From contig JAVHKY010000052.1 of assembly GCA_035079385.1 (NCBI GenBank), positions 10,974,001 to 11,038,000 on the forward strand: a stretch of 64,000 nt of DNA. The letters are read 5' to 3'. Source of the stretch: Aspidiotus rigidus. Lineage: Eukaryota > Arthropoda > Insecta > Hemiptera > Diaspididae. The notes under the pieces are model-generated. The model saw nothing but the letters and a program-made list of their open reading frames with translations, made no database searches and was not told the DNA's origin. Made by a program: the position numbers and the translations under genes. The first letter of the stretch is position 1. Each line of letters begins with the position of its first letter. Shown piece by piece: positions 25,789 to 35,785 of the stretch.

Positions 25789-28700
25789 TAATTGAATATT
25801 TTGAGGCCCAGCCTCAAAGGGGGGAGTATGTTAAGCATGCAATACAATTATGAGATGACGTCACCTTATCTTAAGAATGAGACACAATAGATGATAAATC
25901 CGAAAAACTCCCTATTACTCATAAGGGAAGTGACTTGGTAAACACATGAAAAGAGAAAAATCAATCCTTCACCAGACTCCGAAGCGAGCACACCTTACTA
26001 AAAGCGGTTTTTCACCGACACACCTTATCTTAAAGAAAAGACATTCAACACAATGAGCCACAAACAAGGAACCGGAGTTTGTTTTCGCAAATTACAATCC
26101 TTCATAACGATGGATATTGGAAAAAATGACCAATTTGTGAAACACCATTATTTCTTATGAGGAACTGCGCGTAGAAAAAAGTAAACAACAAATGAAGGAA
26201 ATTCAGCAAGCAGATTGCATACTTTTTGCGTGTATTTTTCAACAGATATGACACTGGTGACGTGAAGGTAAATACTCCTATTGTAAACTTCAAAATGGCA
26301 GCTGAGAATTTGCACGGTTCGCGGCCCTGTGGGAAACAGCTTGACTTATTTTGTTTTCTTCAATTAGGTCTCTGTGATATGTATAAAACTGATTGAATTG
26401 TTTTGTAAAGTCTTGGTGAGAGGAGAACGCACGGACTAAAGCAAGGAAGTTTATCCTTTGAAAAAGGGAATTGCTGTAAGGGAGGCTTGAGCCGCGTCAG
26501 AGCGAATATTTATATGCTTAGAAATCTGTATAATCTGTACTATACCTTTCTGGTTTGACTAAACGCTGAGCTTCAGGCACCATTTCCTGATGGCAGCGGA
26601 AAAGGCAGGCAGGGTAGTTGCATACCCAAGCCGCCTGTTGAGGAACCTTTATCATGTTGTACAATACGGAACAGGAAATATCTCCTCAAGACTCTCTCTC
26701 TGAACTGATGTAGCCTAAAAAAATTTCTATAATCTAATGTAGACAAATTTCTATAATATCTAGCCCTAACAAATTCTTCCAACTTAAGTTGATGACGTTA
26801 CAAGTTGATGACGTCATTACCAAAGTCCTGTTTTCAAGTACCTCCTCATACATAAGTATCGCTCGACCGTCGAAGATATTTCAAGTCTTTGGACATTTTC
26901 TCAAAAATGACGTCATCGAAGTCGCTTGAACTCGGTAAAATTTCCTGAGAATAAACTTGTAAAAGTAGGCCTGTTGCAAAACCTTCTGACCAAACATTCA
27001 GAATTGATTTTCGAGAACTCCGATCAAGGCCTTCTGAAGATTAAAACAATGAAAATTACTTCTTTTTAGGGTTTTTATTCTCGCTTGTATTTGGTTTTCA
27101 CAGTTCAATTTTCATTCTTTTTTTGGGTATAATGGAGAGGACATTAGATGCCTGTGACGTATCGTAAATACACATGATATTTTGTGTGGAAAAAATATTT
27201 TTTTTTTAATTTTTCCGTGATGAACTTTTATAATATTAAAATGAAACTGAGGAGTTTCTTTGGTTGCCACTTTTCATATTTTATTTTACCTATACTATTA
27301 TCAGCTCGCAAAAATTTCATGCGAATATCAAGAGCAAACATATACGGACCATAAGCCTATGACTACAGATCTATTTTCTATAATTCTTGGAAATATTACA
27401 TTGAAATAATTCGCTGTCTGAACAACCTTTGTATAGGAGACCACTACATCTTTTCGATAGCACGCAATAAGGGTACACAATATGAAATATATATAAAAAT
27501 ACGTTTTTAGTTATAAAGGTGCCCAACGGAGACTCCATCTTCCGAGCGGTGTTGTCAAGAATTCATCACTTTCAGCGGGCACCTAGCATTCGTGAGCGAG
27601 CCCGTTTGTAGGGGTGCGGGTGCTCCCAGCAATTCTTATTCAATCCACAACATTTCCAAGTCAAAACGTGGCCCCGGTTTGCCACCGCAAGCCGAGTCGT
27701 TGCCGTCAGCGGCTTGTAATATAATATAAAGTACCAAAAAGAGAAGAAACTCAAGATAGGTGAATAGATGATCTAGTATTGTAGCGTTGTCGGTGCATTA
27801 AACAGTCGGAAGAGGATGAGGGTATGTTCCTTCAACTTCATATCTTTTTTTTTTACAATTGAAAGGCTGGGTGGAAGAAGGGCCTTAGCAAAATCACACA
27901 ATTTCTCAGGAGGACATTCTAAAACCTCATTCATAAATATCTCCGCTTCCACACCATCTATCGACTCGTTTTAAAAACCGTTTTGTTCCTCAATTCATTG
28001 TCTATTAGAGTAATATGAAGTTTTTTATGAAAAAATTGTTTTTCTTCATCAAATTTCAAAATTGATCAACGTCGGCTAAGGCCCTTCCATAAAACTACGG
28101 ATTTGTTAAATTTGTTCAGGTATAGGCATTTTAGTTCTAATAACATCTATTTTCACATTCTAATGAAAATTCATACTGTTAAAATGTTTAATACGTTTCA
28201 AGTCGCCTAAAGAACAAATTCGGATACATAAAATTCACAGTTGTGTTACGAGAAAATTAAATTTATTCATTTTTCAAACTTCAAAATATGCTTTAAATGT
28301 TCCGCATGCATTCTAGATTGTATTTTTGAATATTTTGATTGAACACAACAATATTAATGACCAAGATTACACATACTTTAGGCCATTTTGCGGAAAAAGG
28401 TCCTTAGTCGACTAAGGGGCTCCTTCCATCCAGCCTTTCAATTACAATTTTTAATGAGCGTTATAGTTGCACCAAGGATAAGATTGAAGAGATTTTCTTC
28501 CATACAGGAAGCCGAAGTTTGAGGTATTACAAATCAGTAGTGAACAAATGATTAGACTTCGAATTATTTATGCACCAAGAATAGTCTGACTCGATGTAGA
28601 AGTACAAATACTGCGTTAAACTTGAATCCGTATTACAAAAAAGGTAGGTATCACAATAGCCTTTGCATCGATTTATAGCTATAAAATGGGTTTTTTAAGG

Positions 28701-30991
28701 TCAGTTACACGACTACAGTTGTTCATTCTCAAGAAACTCCTTACACAAATAAAATTGAACCTGTTGACATTCACTCCAAAAAGTTACCCTAACAAGAACT
28801 TCATCTCGGGAGTTATAAGTTCGAGCTCATCGCTATATCAAAATTTTGAGAACATTCCGGCCCATACTTCCATTTCTAGCCCGGTATTGCTGCGCTCACA
28901 GATTGTATCGATGAAGCTGTCCTAGTAAAATGTCTTTCTTAACCAAGCACATTGTGAGGTAAAATTATCTTGCATTATTTACATACAGTGATCTTATATC
29001 CTGTAAATTCGTTACCCTAGAAGGCACAATATTTGAAGTGAGGAGAATTGTGTTTCGAAAAAATGAATCGCAATTTGGAAAATTCAAATATTTGAAAACA
29101 AAAATATGAGGCATGATCATCTCTTCTACGCAGAACTACAAACTTCGGAATCCCTACAATTTATTGTCGTAATTGTATAGTCATGTTACCGGAAATGTGA
29201 ATGAGACATGTCATATTCTAGGTACGGAAGTAAATCCCAAAAATGCATAGTAACTGTACATTATAACCGGGGAATTATCGCAAATTACTGGTGTGGGAAG
29301 GCAATCTCGTGAGTAGTAATGACGTTTGTTAGAGTTGTCAGTATAGCCTAGCCATTTTTGTAATCGACTAAGAGTATTTAGGAAATATTAGAAATAAGTT
29401 TAAAATAATGAAATTTTGTAAAAGTCGAGAAAATTGTTTCTCATTTATTCCTACAAGACAAGCAAGCGTGGCATTTTGAAGGGCACATGCAGCTGGTAGC
29501 TTTGTATGCATTTTTTATTGCACTGATAACTTTGGGTGTCGAAAGCTCTATCTCAATTTCACCTCTTGATTGTGAAGAATATATGAGGTTGAAGACAATG
29601 ATTCGGCAGACGAAGAAAATCCGGAACCAGCCTATATTTATGTTTTAAAACTCCAGACAGTGTTCCTAAAAAAGTGAAGCTCTTACGTATAGGCTATTTC
29701 ATTGATGTAAATTAAATGACAATATTATTGCACTGTGTAGGTCAACAATTAGCATATCAACTCACAAGATTAAAAATATTGGTCCTTTAATATTGTAGTC
29801 CAATACAATAAACAATCTGAAAAGGATTCCTCGTTGAGGGCAAAAGGCAGGCAGTAACATGAACGTTTAGACCATGTTGCTCATAGTCTCTCGCTGATCA
29901 TCGTTTCTTAAATCGTTCCAGCCAGAGCTTAATGTCCTAGGCTAAATTGTTAATACCTTACGGCAGCAGGGTTTAGCGTTATTTTCTAGGATATAATGTT
30001 ATTACCTCGTGATACAACATTTCCGGTAACATATGTACACAAATTAAGTTAAAATAGTCAAAATACAATCAGCTCTGCATGGAAAAAATGTATTGAATTA
30101 GTATTCTATACTTTTTCCTTTCAACACGTGGTAACTAAATGAATGTGGTAAAAAATATGAAATATTTTCCAACAAACCATCGCGAGCTGTTTGTTCTCCT
30201 CGGATAAGATCCCTAGTGCGATCAATCTTAATTAAAACATGTTCCATAGCAACTTTCGTCTTCATCCCATCATTATCCTCAATTTGTTCGGACGAAGAAC
30301 CGTTCGGCAGATAACTGGAAAATGAACGATGACTATCCTGCAAAAAGAAAAAAAAGGCGATTACGTTTACAGGACAAGCTTCACACAAACTAACTCGCAG
30401 CCCACTTTGTAACCTGCTCGGGGTTGCCTTCATTAACGGCGTTAATTCATGAGAGCTTCTTGAGTTAATTTCCAATCTTTGTTTATACTATAATCGATAT
30501 AATTATTGATTACTGTACATCCATATATCGACTATATTTTCTCCTACCATATAGAGCTCATTCAGGTATAGTACACACAAGTTTTAAGCTCAAGAAAAAT
30601 TTATCAAAAACAAGAAAAATCAAATTCACGATATTACTCATGATAGAGGAAGTTGAACAATGCAAAGAATTCAATTTAAAGGATGCGAGAAGTTACTTTG
30701 TGTCTGCAAAGAATATAAATTCAGAAATACACAACTATTTTCGAAAGGAGGCGAATTACACATACCGCACTGATAGAATTTTCAGATATTTCAACTGCAC
30801 GTCAGAACCTTTTCTAAAAAATAAACAAACAAGACAATGGTACTCACTCGTTCATCAAACGTTGTATTTGGATCATCCATTGAAGTTTCAATAGTTGAGA
30901 GATCATCAATTCCAAAATGAATAAGACCTGTGTCAGCAGAACTACCTCTTTCATGTCTCATTCTAGAGACAGGAGATTTGCAGCGGCTCAT
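10900..30991 (-). CDS. TMCC homologue: TMCC-family transmembrane and coiled-coil protein, spliced over 20 kb
   Basis: ER-membrane protein of the TMCC1/2/3 (fly dementin) family; vertebrate TMCC1 acts at ER-endosome contact sites. Exons in transcript order: 30991-30848 (start [17 protein letters not shown]), 30337-30178 ([19 protein letters not shown]), 18606-18374 ([18 protein letters not shown], coiled coil), 15769-15687 ([19 protein letters not shown], the family signature), 15517-15150 (Ser/Gly-rich linker), 15083-14862 ([25 protein letters not shown] coiled coil), 14410-14229 (first membrane segment, [22 protein letters not shown]), 11026-10900 (second membrane segment [13 protein letters not shown], stop TGA). 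Phases agree at all junctions except between 18374 and 15769, where an exon of about 41-44 nt with length 2 mod 3 seems to be missing from my reading. Two introns are enlarged by transposons. Confidence 0.92.
12388..12770 (+). pseudogene. pogo/Tigger (CENP-B-like) transposase, N-terminal fragment
   Basis: Starts [20 protein letters not shown]. The first ~55 residues fit the CENP-B/psq helix-turn-helix, followed by a CENP-B-type second domain ([24 protein letters not shown]). A +1 shift near 12665 joins a second frame reading [20 protein letters not shown], the expected continuation before the DDE domain. Sequence then ends in low-complexity DNA, so the catalytic domain is deleted. Family assignment is from motifs; the copy is dead. 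Confidence 0.8.
12805..13480. repeat. CTAG-rich tandem repeat, ~200-bp monomers
   Basis: Contains three partial monomers, each starting near cctaatttcgaaatttgcgtg followed by a (GTGC)n-like stretch (about 12815, 12896 and 13103). The second and third also carry tactagcttagtat-type hexamers and the phrase ctatactatttgacattgta. The last part (13300-13440) repeats gacgaagaaggaggcgaacgagcg twice. No coding potential. Confidence 0.7.
14431..14790. mobile_element. Palindromic MITE, TAA target, in TMCC intron
   Basis: 360 bp with long inverted arms: CACGGCGTGACAATTTTTTG at the left end and its inverse ending TCACACCGTG. It is flanked by TAA on both sides (14428-14430, 14791-14793). It begins only 20 bp upstream of the splice acceptor of the exon at 14410. 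A PIF/Harbinger-type origin is inferred from the 3-bp TWA target. Confidence 0.75.
16234..16800. repeat. Dispersed repeat copy 1 (pair with 26318-26945)
   Basis: About 570 bp, direct copy of 26318-26945. Shared blocks include cgcggccctgt.gaaacagctt, ggaggagaacgc, agtttatcctttgaaaa and gtctaattt-type sequence, with clear divergence. Both copies lie in TMCC introns. No coding domain recognised. Confidence 0.65.
17489..17869. mobile_element. Palindromic MITE of the CACTACTGAACAG family, TAA target
   Basis: 381 bp hairpin. Left end CACTACTGAACAGCTATCCG, right end its inverse (...CTGTTTAGTAGTG). Arms of about 150 bp include acttttcaacgctgaac. TAA flanks both sides (17486-17488; 17870-17872). A second family member at 46799-53872 is split by other insertions. 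Confidence 0.8.
19283..19504 (+). repeat. BEL/Pao left LTR
   Basis: 222 bp, TGTTAAGC...TATTTAACA, with a perfect 6-bp terminal inverted repeat. It lies right after a purine tract and right before the primer-binding site. Near-identical to 25829-26050. Confidence 0.85.
19506..19523 (+). other. Retrotransposon primer-binding site, tRNA-Pro type
   Basis: 18 nt, TGGGGGCCCGTCCGGGAT, one base after the LTR. It differs by one base from the tRNA-Pro primer site known from gammaretroviruses, so a tRNA-Pro primer is the likely choice. Sequence seen directly; the tRNA match is from memory. Confidence 0.75.
19732..25288 (+). pseudogene. BEL/Pao gag-pol, multiply interrupted
   Basis: Gag starts at ATG 19732 and reads through [15 protein letters not shown] and a capsid-like region to about 20770. 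Pol follows: reverse transcriptase with FYVDDLFTG (about 22620), RNase H with [18 protein letters not shown] (about 23215), the integrase zinc-binding region ([14 protein letters not shown], about 24200-24320), the integrase core (GLDYAGPY, about 24405; GPHLGGLW, about 24730) and a C-terminal tail KLVLLPLE ending at 25288. Breaks: in-frame TAG at conserved Trp positions near 20295, 23566 and 24264, TGA near 22701, and several frameshifts, for example a 4-base GGTA insertion near 22853. The second and third integrase catalytic residues look lost (SNNG for SDNG; WG for WE). The copy is not functional. Confidence 0.9.
25829..26050 (+). repeat. BEL/Pao right LTR
   Basis: 222 bp, same ends as the left LTR. 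Preceded by the purine tract aaaggggggag (25816-25826). A few substitutions separate the two LTRs, so insertion or duplication was fairly recent. Confidence 0.85.
26318..26945. repeat. Dispersed repeat copy 2 (pair with 16234-16800)
   Basis: Same family and orientation as 16234-16800, starting just after the BEL/Pao element. Diverged by perhaps 20-25% by eye, so older than that insertion. Confidence 0.65.
26946..30177. other. Intronic DNA of TMCC with one MITE
   Basis: AT-rich. 27530-27720 is locally GC-richer without a recognisable gene or tRNA. The MITE at 27852-28447 is listed separately. The rest (28448-30177) shows only short chance frames. Confidence 0.4.
27852..28447. mobile_element. 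TIR element (MITE), AATTGAAAGGCTGG ends
   Basis: About 590 bp with inverted ends AATTGAAAGGCTGG-TGGAAG-GG-CTTAG. Related ends (AATTGAAGCGATGGATGGAAG) bound 33752-34563. Target duplication not clear. Confidence 0.65.
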
Positions 30992-32219
30992 TTTGCAAAT
31001 TGATTTTGTTCACCACTAAAAACCGCCGAAAATATAATTTTAGAAGTAAAAGAAGACGGATAATACAAAAGAATGAAAAAAAAAAACAAAAAATAGGATG
31101 TGATACGACCGATGACGAAAGTATAATATTCATTGTATGCTATATCGATGAATTTGGCAAAACTTTTGTGACGAAACAACCATTTTTTCAATAATTATTG
31201 CGATAGTGGACAACTGCTTCTTTCTTAATTAAAGCACTAAACACCAAAAAAATATCCTTGAAAAAGATCAATCAGAATTCGCAACTGATAACAGATTTTC
31301 CCCGGGTCCAGTTTATGTATTGCTCACACTGGTTCGAATGTTCCGCTGGATAAATATATGTACAACTATAACTATCATAGCCCTGCTGTTCAACGCGGTT
31401 TCCTCATTATTTCATTCGGTACGTACCATAAACAATACTCACATATTAAGAAAATGATTTTCCAAATGTATGTAAGCACCTAATCATTATTAAAATCGGG
31501 ATTCGACGGAAAAGAAATCATACATTTGATTACCTAGATTCATATTACAATTAGGATAACTATTCCAAGGAATATATTCCCAAGTGAAAGTGATTTTCAA
31601 TAGTATTTACTATGACAATGGAACTGCAGTCTTGGAGTTGATCAGAAACATCCTCTTATTGTACTTTCTAAACTGATTAAAAGACGGTCAATCAATTAGG
31701 AAATAGCTTACCAAATTTCTTTTTCTCCAAATCTACAGAATATTAAGCAAACTAAGCGAAAACAAAATTGATATTGAACAGAATCACGAATACGGATAAT
31801 TGGCATGAAAGGTAATTTATACGATAATATTCAGATTTAGGATCAGAAGTAATTCATATTTTCTATGCACGTAATGAGCAAATTGGTTAATCCATAGAAA
31901 AAGGTGACAGCAAGTAGTTATTTGAACGTCCAATTTGAATTCAATTTGAAAATTTAAAACAATATAGATATCAATAACAATCACTACAGGTTAACAATAA
32001 AGTCTTTTTATTGTGAAGAGAGTTTTGTCTCATTATCATTCCTTTTTAACATCGGAGCAGATGGGATAGTCTGTTCGCCTTAACTGTTCGCAAATAAAAT
32101 AGATTGGGCCACTGAAAACAAACCCGCGACCCGCTTTCATGAGAAAAAATTGATTAGGATGTGAGGAAGCGGATTGCGGTTTTGTTTACAGTGAGTCAGT
32201 GACTCAGTCTATTTCTGCC
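30992..32219. other. Region upstream of TMCC exon 1; no feature recognised
   Basis: AT-rich sequence preceding the TMCC start codon. It should contain the TMCC 5' leader and promoter, but no splice acceptor, TATA box or CpG-rich block can be singled out. Short open frames at 31000-31194 and 30988-31191 overlap each other on opposite strands and look like chance. Confidence 0.3.
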
Positions 32220-33300
32220 ACAGAATTGCAGCCGAAAAATTTGGCTTCGGCTTAGGGCTGAAGCAAAGCCTCCTATAGTTAGAAGCCATGAACGTAGAAA
32301 GGCAACACCCCATTCGGCCCACGCATTTACATGTAAAACACCTCTCTCATGAAAAAATCAAGTTGACCCTTATTTAAAGGAAATTTCACAAGCTACAACT
32401 TTTGTTCTTCTCGATTTTTTCAAAAACTTAATATTTTCTTAAGAAACAGACGCTCAAAGAGTTTCTCCCCATAAGAGCAATGTAAAAGTCGGCCAACGGT
32501 TGTGCAGTTGCCAATTTTACGTTCATGGCTTCTAACTATAGGAGGCTTTGGCTGAAGCTGACGACCTTCAAAAATTTGGATTCGGCTTACAACTTATGAC
32601 TGATCAGAAAAATTTGGCTTGCTTTTGGCTGACTTATGCCTGGCTGATCGCTGATTGTTTGGCGGCATTTCAGCTGATTTTCGGCTGATTTATGGCTGGC
32701 TGATGATTTTGTTGTTGGTTTGTTGCAGCCAGGGAATGAAAAATGTAACAAAAATCTGAATCTGTGTTCTGTGGATTGAGTGACAAATTGACAAACGAGG
32801 CAGAAAGCCGAAAACATGGTAAGCAAGACTGCTGCCGAGGGGAAGCGTGTAGTTTGAGGTTTGAGCATCAAAATTTTTGAGATCAATTCATTGAATTAAA
32901 TTCACATCTGATAAAATGAGTTTGGAATCAGCAGTGGCACAAGTTATTCTTTCTCCCGATCAATGCACGCAACAGAGTGCAAACAGTATGTCAAAAATCA
33001 AAAACACAATAGTACCAGTTATAACAAGCAGACTCTGATAACAGGGATCACCAGTTCAGATTGATGCTGCTAGCCTGCTATACAGATTACAGCCTACAAG
33101 ATCGAGAACTGCGTGTCACACGTCATTTCGCGCGTATGAGAAATAAGCCGAAAATCAGCCGAAAAAATTCGGCTTAATTTGGCTTTCGGCTTCCAAGAGT
33201 AAACATAAAGCTGGCTTTTGGCTTTCGGCTTGATGACCGAGAATTTGGCTGGATTCGGCTTTCGGCTTTTGGCTTTCGGCTGACTGCAATACTCTGATTT
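32220..33300. repeat. GGCT-rich degenerate repeat, split by a MITE
   Basis: Dense in ggctttcggctt / agccgaaa words (for example 33135-33285) in one strand sense. A MITE interrupts it at about 32268-32550. No reading frame persists. Confidence 0.55.
32268..32550. mobile_element. MITE, AAAGCCTCCTATAGTTAGAA ends
   Basis: About 280 bp. The left end includes cctcctatagttagaagcc and atgaacgta; the right end is the inverse. Centre contains cccataagagcaatgt, a phrase shared with other hairpin MITEs here. Confidence 0.7.
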
Positions 33301-33394
33301 CTGCCGTACAAAGTTGGATGGATTTTGTTGGATACATCCTAATCGACGATCGGGAAAAAGTTATATTTTCTTGAAATAGGATTAATACAGCTAA

Positions 33395-33605
33395 TAAGGC
33401 TTTTCCAGCGTTCCATATTGCATAATTATTTGCCTAATTCTTATCAATACGGTGGGCTCCCTAACATTCATCTTATGGCAGGTTGACACCAGAATGAAAA
33501 TGAGTATGCAACCTAGCAATACACATAAGAATAATGTTAGAAAGCCCACCGTATTGATAAGAATGAGGCGAATAAGTATGCAATATGGAACGCTGGAAAA
33601 GCCTT
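33395..33605. mobile_element. Hairpin MITE, ATGAAAATGAGTATGC core, copy 1 (diverged arms)
   Basis: Arms aaggcttttccagcg...cgctggaaaagcctt, about 210 bp. The central loop agaatgaaaatgagtatgc is shared with 34989-35195 and 41750-41952, while the arms differ. Confidence 0.7.
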
Positions 33606-33662
33606 ATAATTGAGATGTGAATATGTGTTACTAAAACAATTTTTCAATGAGATATCCAATAG

Positions 33663-34686
33663 ACCGAGTTTTTTGTGATAACGATATTTCCAAGCGCAAT
33701 TTTACTCCCATGAGAAATACACAGGGATAAAGATCAGTATGAAATTAAACAAAAATTGAAGCGATGGATGGAAGAAACGCCTTAGAAAAAACTGTAGCTG
33801 TTTTCGATTAAAGAATTCAAAGTGGAACATCTTTGTTCGTACATTATAACTTTTCTTGAAATTTGAATATATTGATCGTATGAGACTAAAGAATAATTTC
33901 ACATCAATTGCAATTCAAAAATCTTCTCCTGAAAGTTTATATAACGCTTGAAGTGATGAAACACTAGTGCCCTTATTCCGTGAAACGATAAGAATGTACG
34001 TTGACGTCTGATTTTCTGTTTTTTTTTTTTTTGTTTTCATCAAAAATTTTTCATATTTTCCGCGTACTATCTGTTACTAAGATGGAAAAATATTTAAAAA
34101 GTGTCATTTCCATCAAATTTCCATTTACTTTCTACGCATTACCGCATTACCGTATTTCAAACCACGAATGATAAGAACAAACATAAACAAACGTCACGAT
34201 CACAAAGTTAGTTTATTTATTTTCACTCTTACTTATGGTGGGGCGGGACATTTTCGTACGAACAACTACATACGTAACGAGGAATGTTCTCAACTACTGC
34301 TGATAATATGTTCATGGCCGCGTGCGTGATGACGATGATTACAGTAATGCAGCCAGATCAGCTAACAGCGGACGAATTCTTTTTTCTCTTCTATCATGGT
34401 CGTGAATCATTTTTGAGAATTTTTACTTCATAGACATGTTCTTTATAGACAGTAGAATCAATTTTTTTCGATTAAATCATTTTCTATGGAAATTAATCAT
34501 TTTCTTCTAAAAGGGCCTTAGGGCCCTAAAGGCCCTTCTTCCATCCATCGCTTCAATTAATTGAGGACCTATCTGTTAATCGGACGCCCTTTGTACAGAT
34601 AGGTCTTCAATTGGAAATATTTTGGGTACTTTTGCTACTGTAATCACATTGTAATGGATATTTTGTTATCACAAAAAACTCGGCTT
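33663..34686. mobile_element. TIR element CCGAGTTTTTTGTGATAAC, containing a second TIR pair
   Basis: Outer ends ccgagttttttgtgataac / gttatcacaaaaaactcgg. An inner pair at 33752 and 34563 (AATTGAAGCGATGGATGGAAG) suggests a nested element related to 27852-28447. No transposase seen. Confidence 0.65.
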
Positions 34687-34690
34687 GGAA

Positions 34691-34962
34691 TTATGACGTC
34701 ATGTTTTGTTTACATTTCAACTTGGTCGGAGTTTCTTATCAGTGTCTCTGTACTCAACACGTATAAAATCAAGATCTACAGAAAAATTTGAATTTGGTCT
34801 CTTTGTACGGGAAATTAAATGGGGAAAAAATATTGTTCTCTTCAATTTTTCATTTATTGCCATGTTTTTTAAAATAATTTGAAGAAACGTGACACGCTCA
34901 ATAAGGTACATGCTAAAAATTCCGACCAAGTGAAAAAGTAAACAAACACGTGACATCTGACG
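34691..34962. mobile_element. MITE, GACGTCATGTTTTGTTTAC ends
   Basis: About 270 bp with inverted ends including cttggtcgga / tccgaccaag and gtttac/gtaaac. Confidence 0.6.
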
Positions 34963-34988
34963 TGAAGTCAGTTTGCCAACCATCAATA

Positions 34989-35195
34989 GGGCTTTTCCAT
35001 GTCAGCGCATTCCATAGGTATTCTCCCACGTGTTATCGAAATGGTAGTATTTCTAACATTGCTCTTATGGTAAAGTACTCCACAATGAAAATGAGTATGC
35101 CATCCAGCAACACCCATAAGAGCAATGTTAGAAGTAATACCATTTCGATAACACGTAGGAGAATACGTATGCAATGCGCCGACATGGAAAAGCCC
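34989..35195. mobile_element. Hairpin MITE, GGGCTTTTCCATGTC family, copy 2
   Basis: 207 bp flanked by TA (34987-34988, 35196-35197). Arms near 90 bp with central loop containing atgaaaatgagtatgc. Close copy at 41750-41952. Confidence 0.85.
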
Positions 35196-35320
35196 TATGG
35201 AGTATGGACTGAGTTATTTAGGATAACAAAAATATCGATTGAGATCGATTTGTTTGGCGAGAGTACTCATTCTGCAGGAAATCTATCCAACGAGCAATTC
35301 GGCTCCGGTATTTGCATATA

Positions 35321-35785
35321 TAGGGATATGGGGCAGTCCGTTATTTTGGAGCAAAAACCGCTGAGCGATTCATATAACGCTCCGGAGCGAAAAAAGGAGT
35401 GATAACAATTTTAAATTTCGCTCCAAGGAACGATTGCCGGAGCAAAATAAAATAATTTCCTGAGCGAAAACCGGAACAAAAACCAATTGAAATTCAATCG
35501 GTTTTCGCTCAATAATTAGTATTGTTTCCAGTCACTTCAAGTTTCTTTCTGCTTCTGTGACTGTGATTCTGATTAAAGTGATTGACAGTTGTATGATCGA
35601 TAGATAAAAAAAACTACCTAATAAAATGAGATAAGAAGATTTTTTTCGCTCCGAGGAGCGAAACCCGTAGCGAAATGATTTTATATCGGACAAAAGGAGC
35701 GGAACGATTGAGCGAAATATGACTGTGACACAGAGCAAAAACCGAAAAACAAGACAATTTTTTATTTTTTTGCTCCGTATCACTA
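35321..35785. mobile_element. Non-autonomous hAT element with GAGCGAAA subterminal repeats
   Basis: 465 bp. Ends TAGGGATATGGGGCA and (inverse) TAGTGATACGGAGCA, the hAT-type TAGNGATnGG pattern. 8-bp flanks TGCATATA (35313-35320) and TACATATA (35786-35793), one mismatch. Many copies of gagcgaaa / tttcgctc inside, typical of transposase-binding subterminal repeats. Confidence 0.75.

Larger units (their letters stand above)
18713..26050 (+). mobile_element. BEL/Pao LTR retrotransposon, degenerate, with compound 5' end
   Basis: Sits in the longest TMCC intron, opposite to the gene's direction. Two 222-bp LTRs (19283-19504 and 25829-26050) start TGTTAA and end TTAACA/TTCAACA. The left one is followed by a primer-binding site, and each is preceded by a purine tract (aaaggggggag). 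Unusually, the 570 bp left of the first LTR (18713-19282) copy the last 574 bp of the internal region (25255-25828), including the last codons of pol. The two ~795-bp repeats differ at roughly ten positions plus a poly-A length change. The flanks read aaatg (18708-18712) and caatg (26051-26055), a possible 5-bp target duplication with one mismatch. Confidence 0.9.

Noticed and set aside
27530..27720. GC-richer island as a tRNA or small RNA gene
   Set aside because: No A box/B box pair, cloverleaf or snRNA motif could be found.
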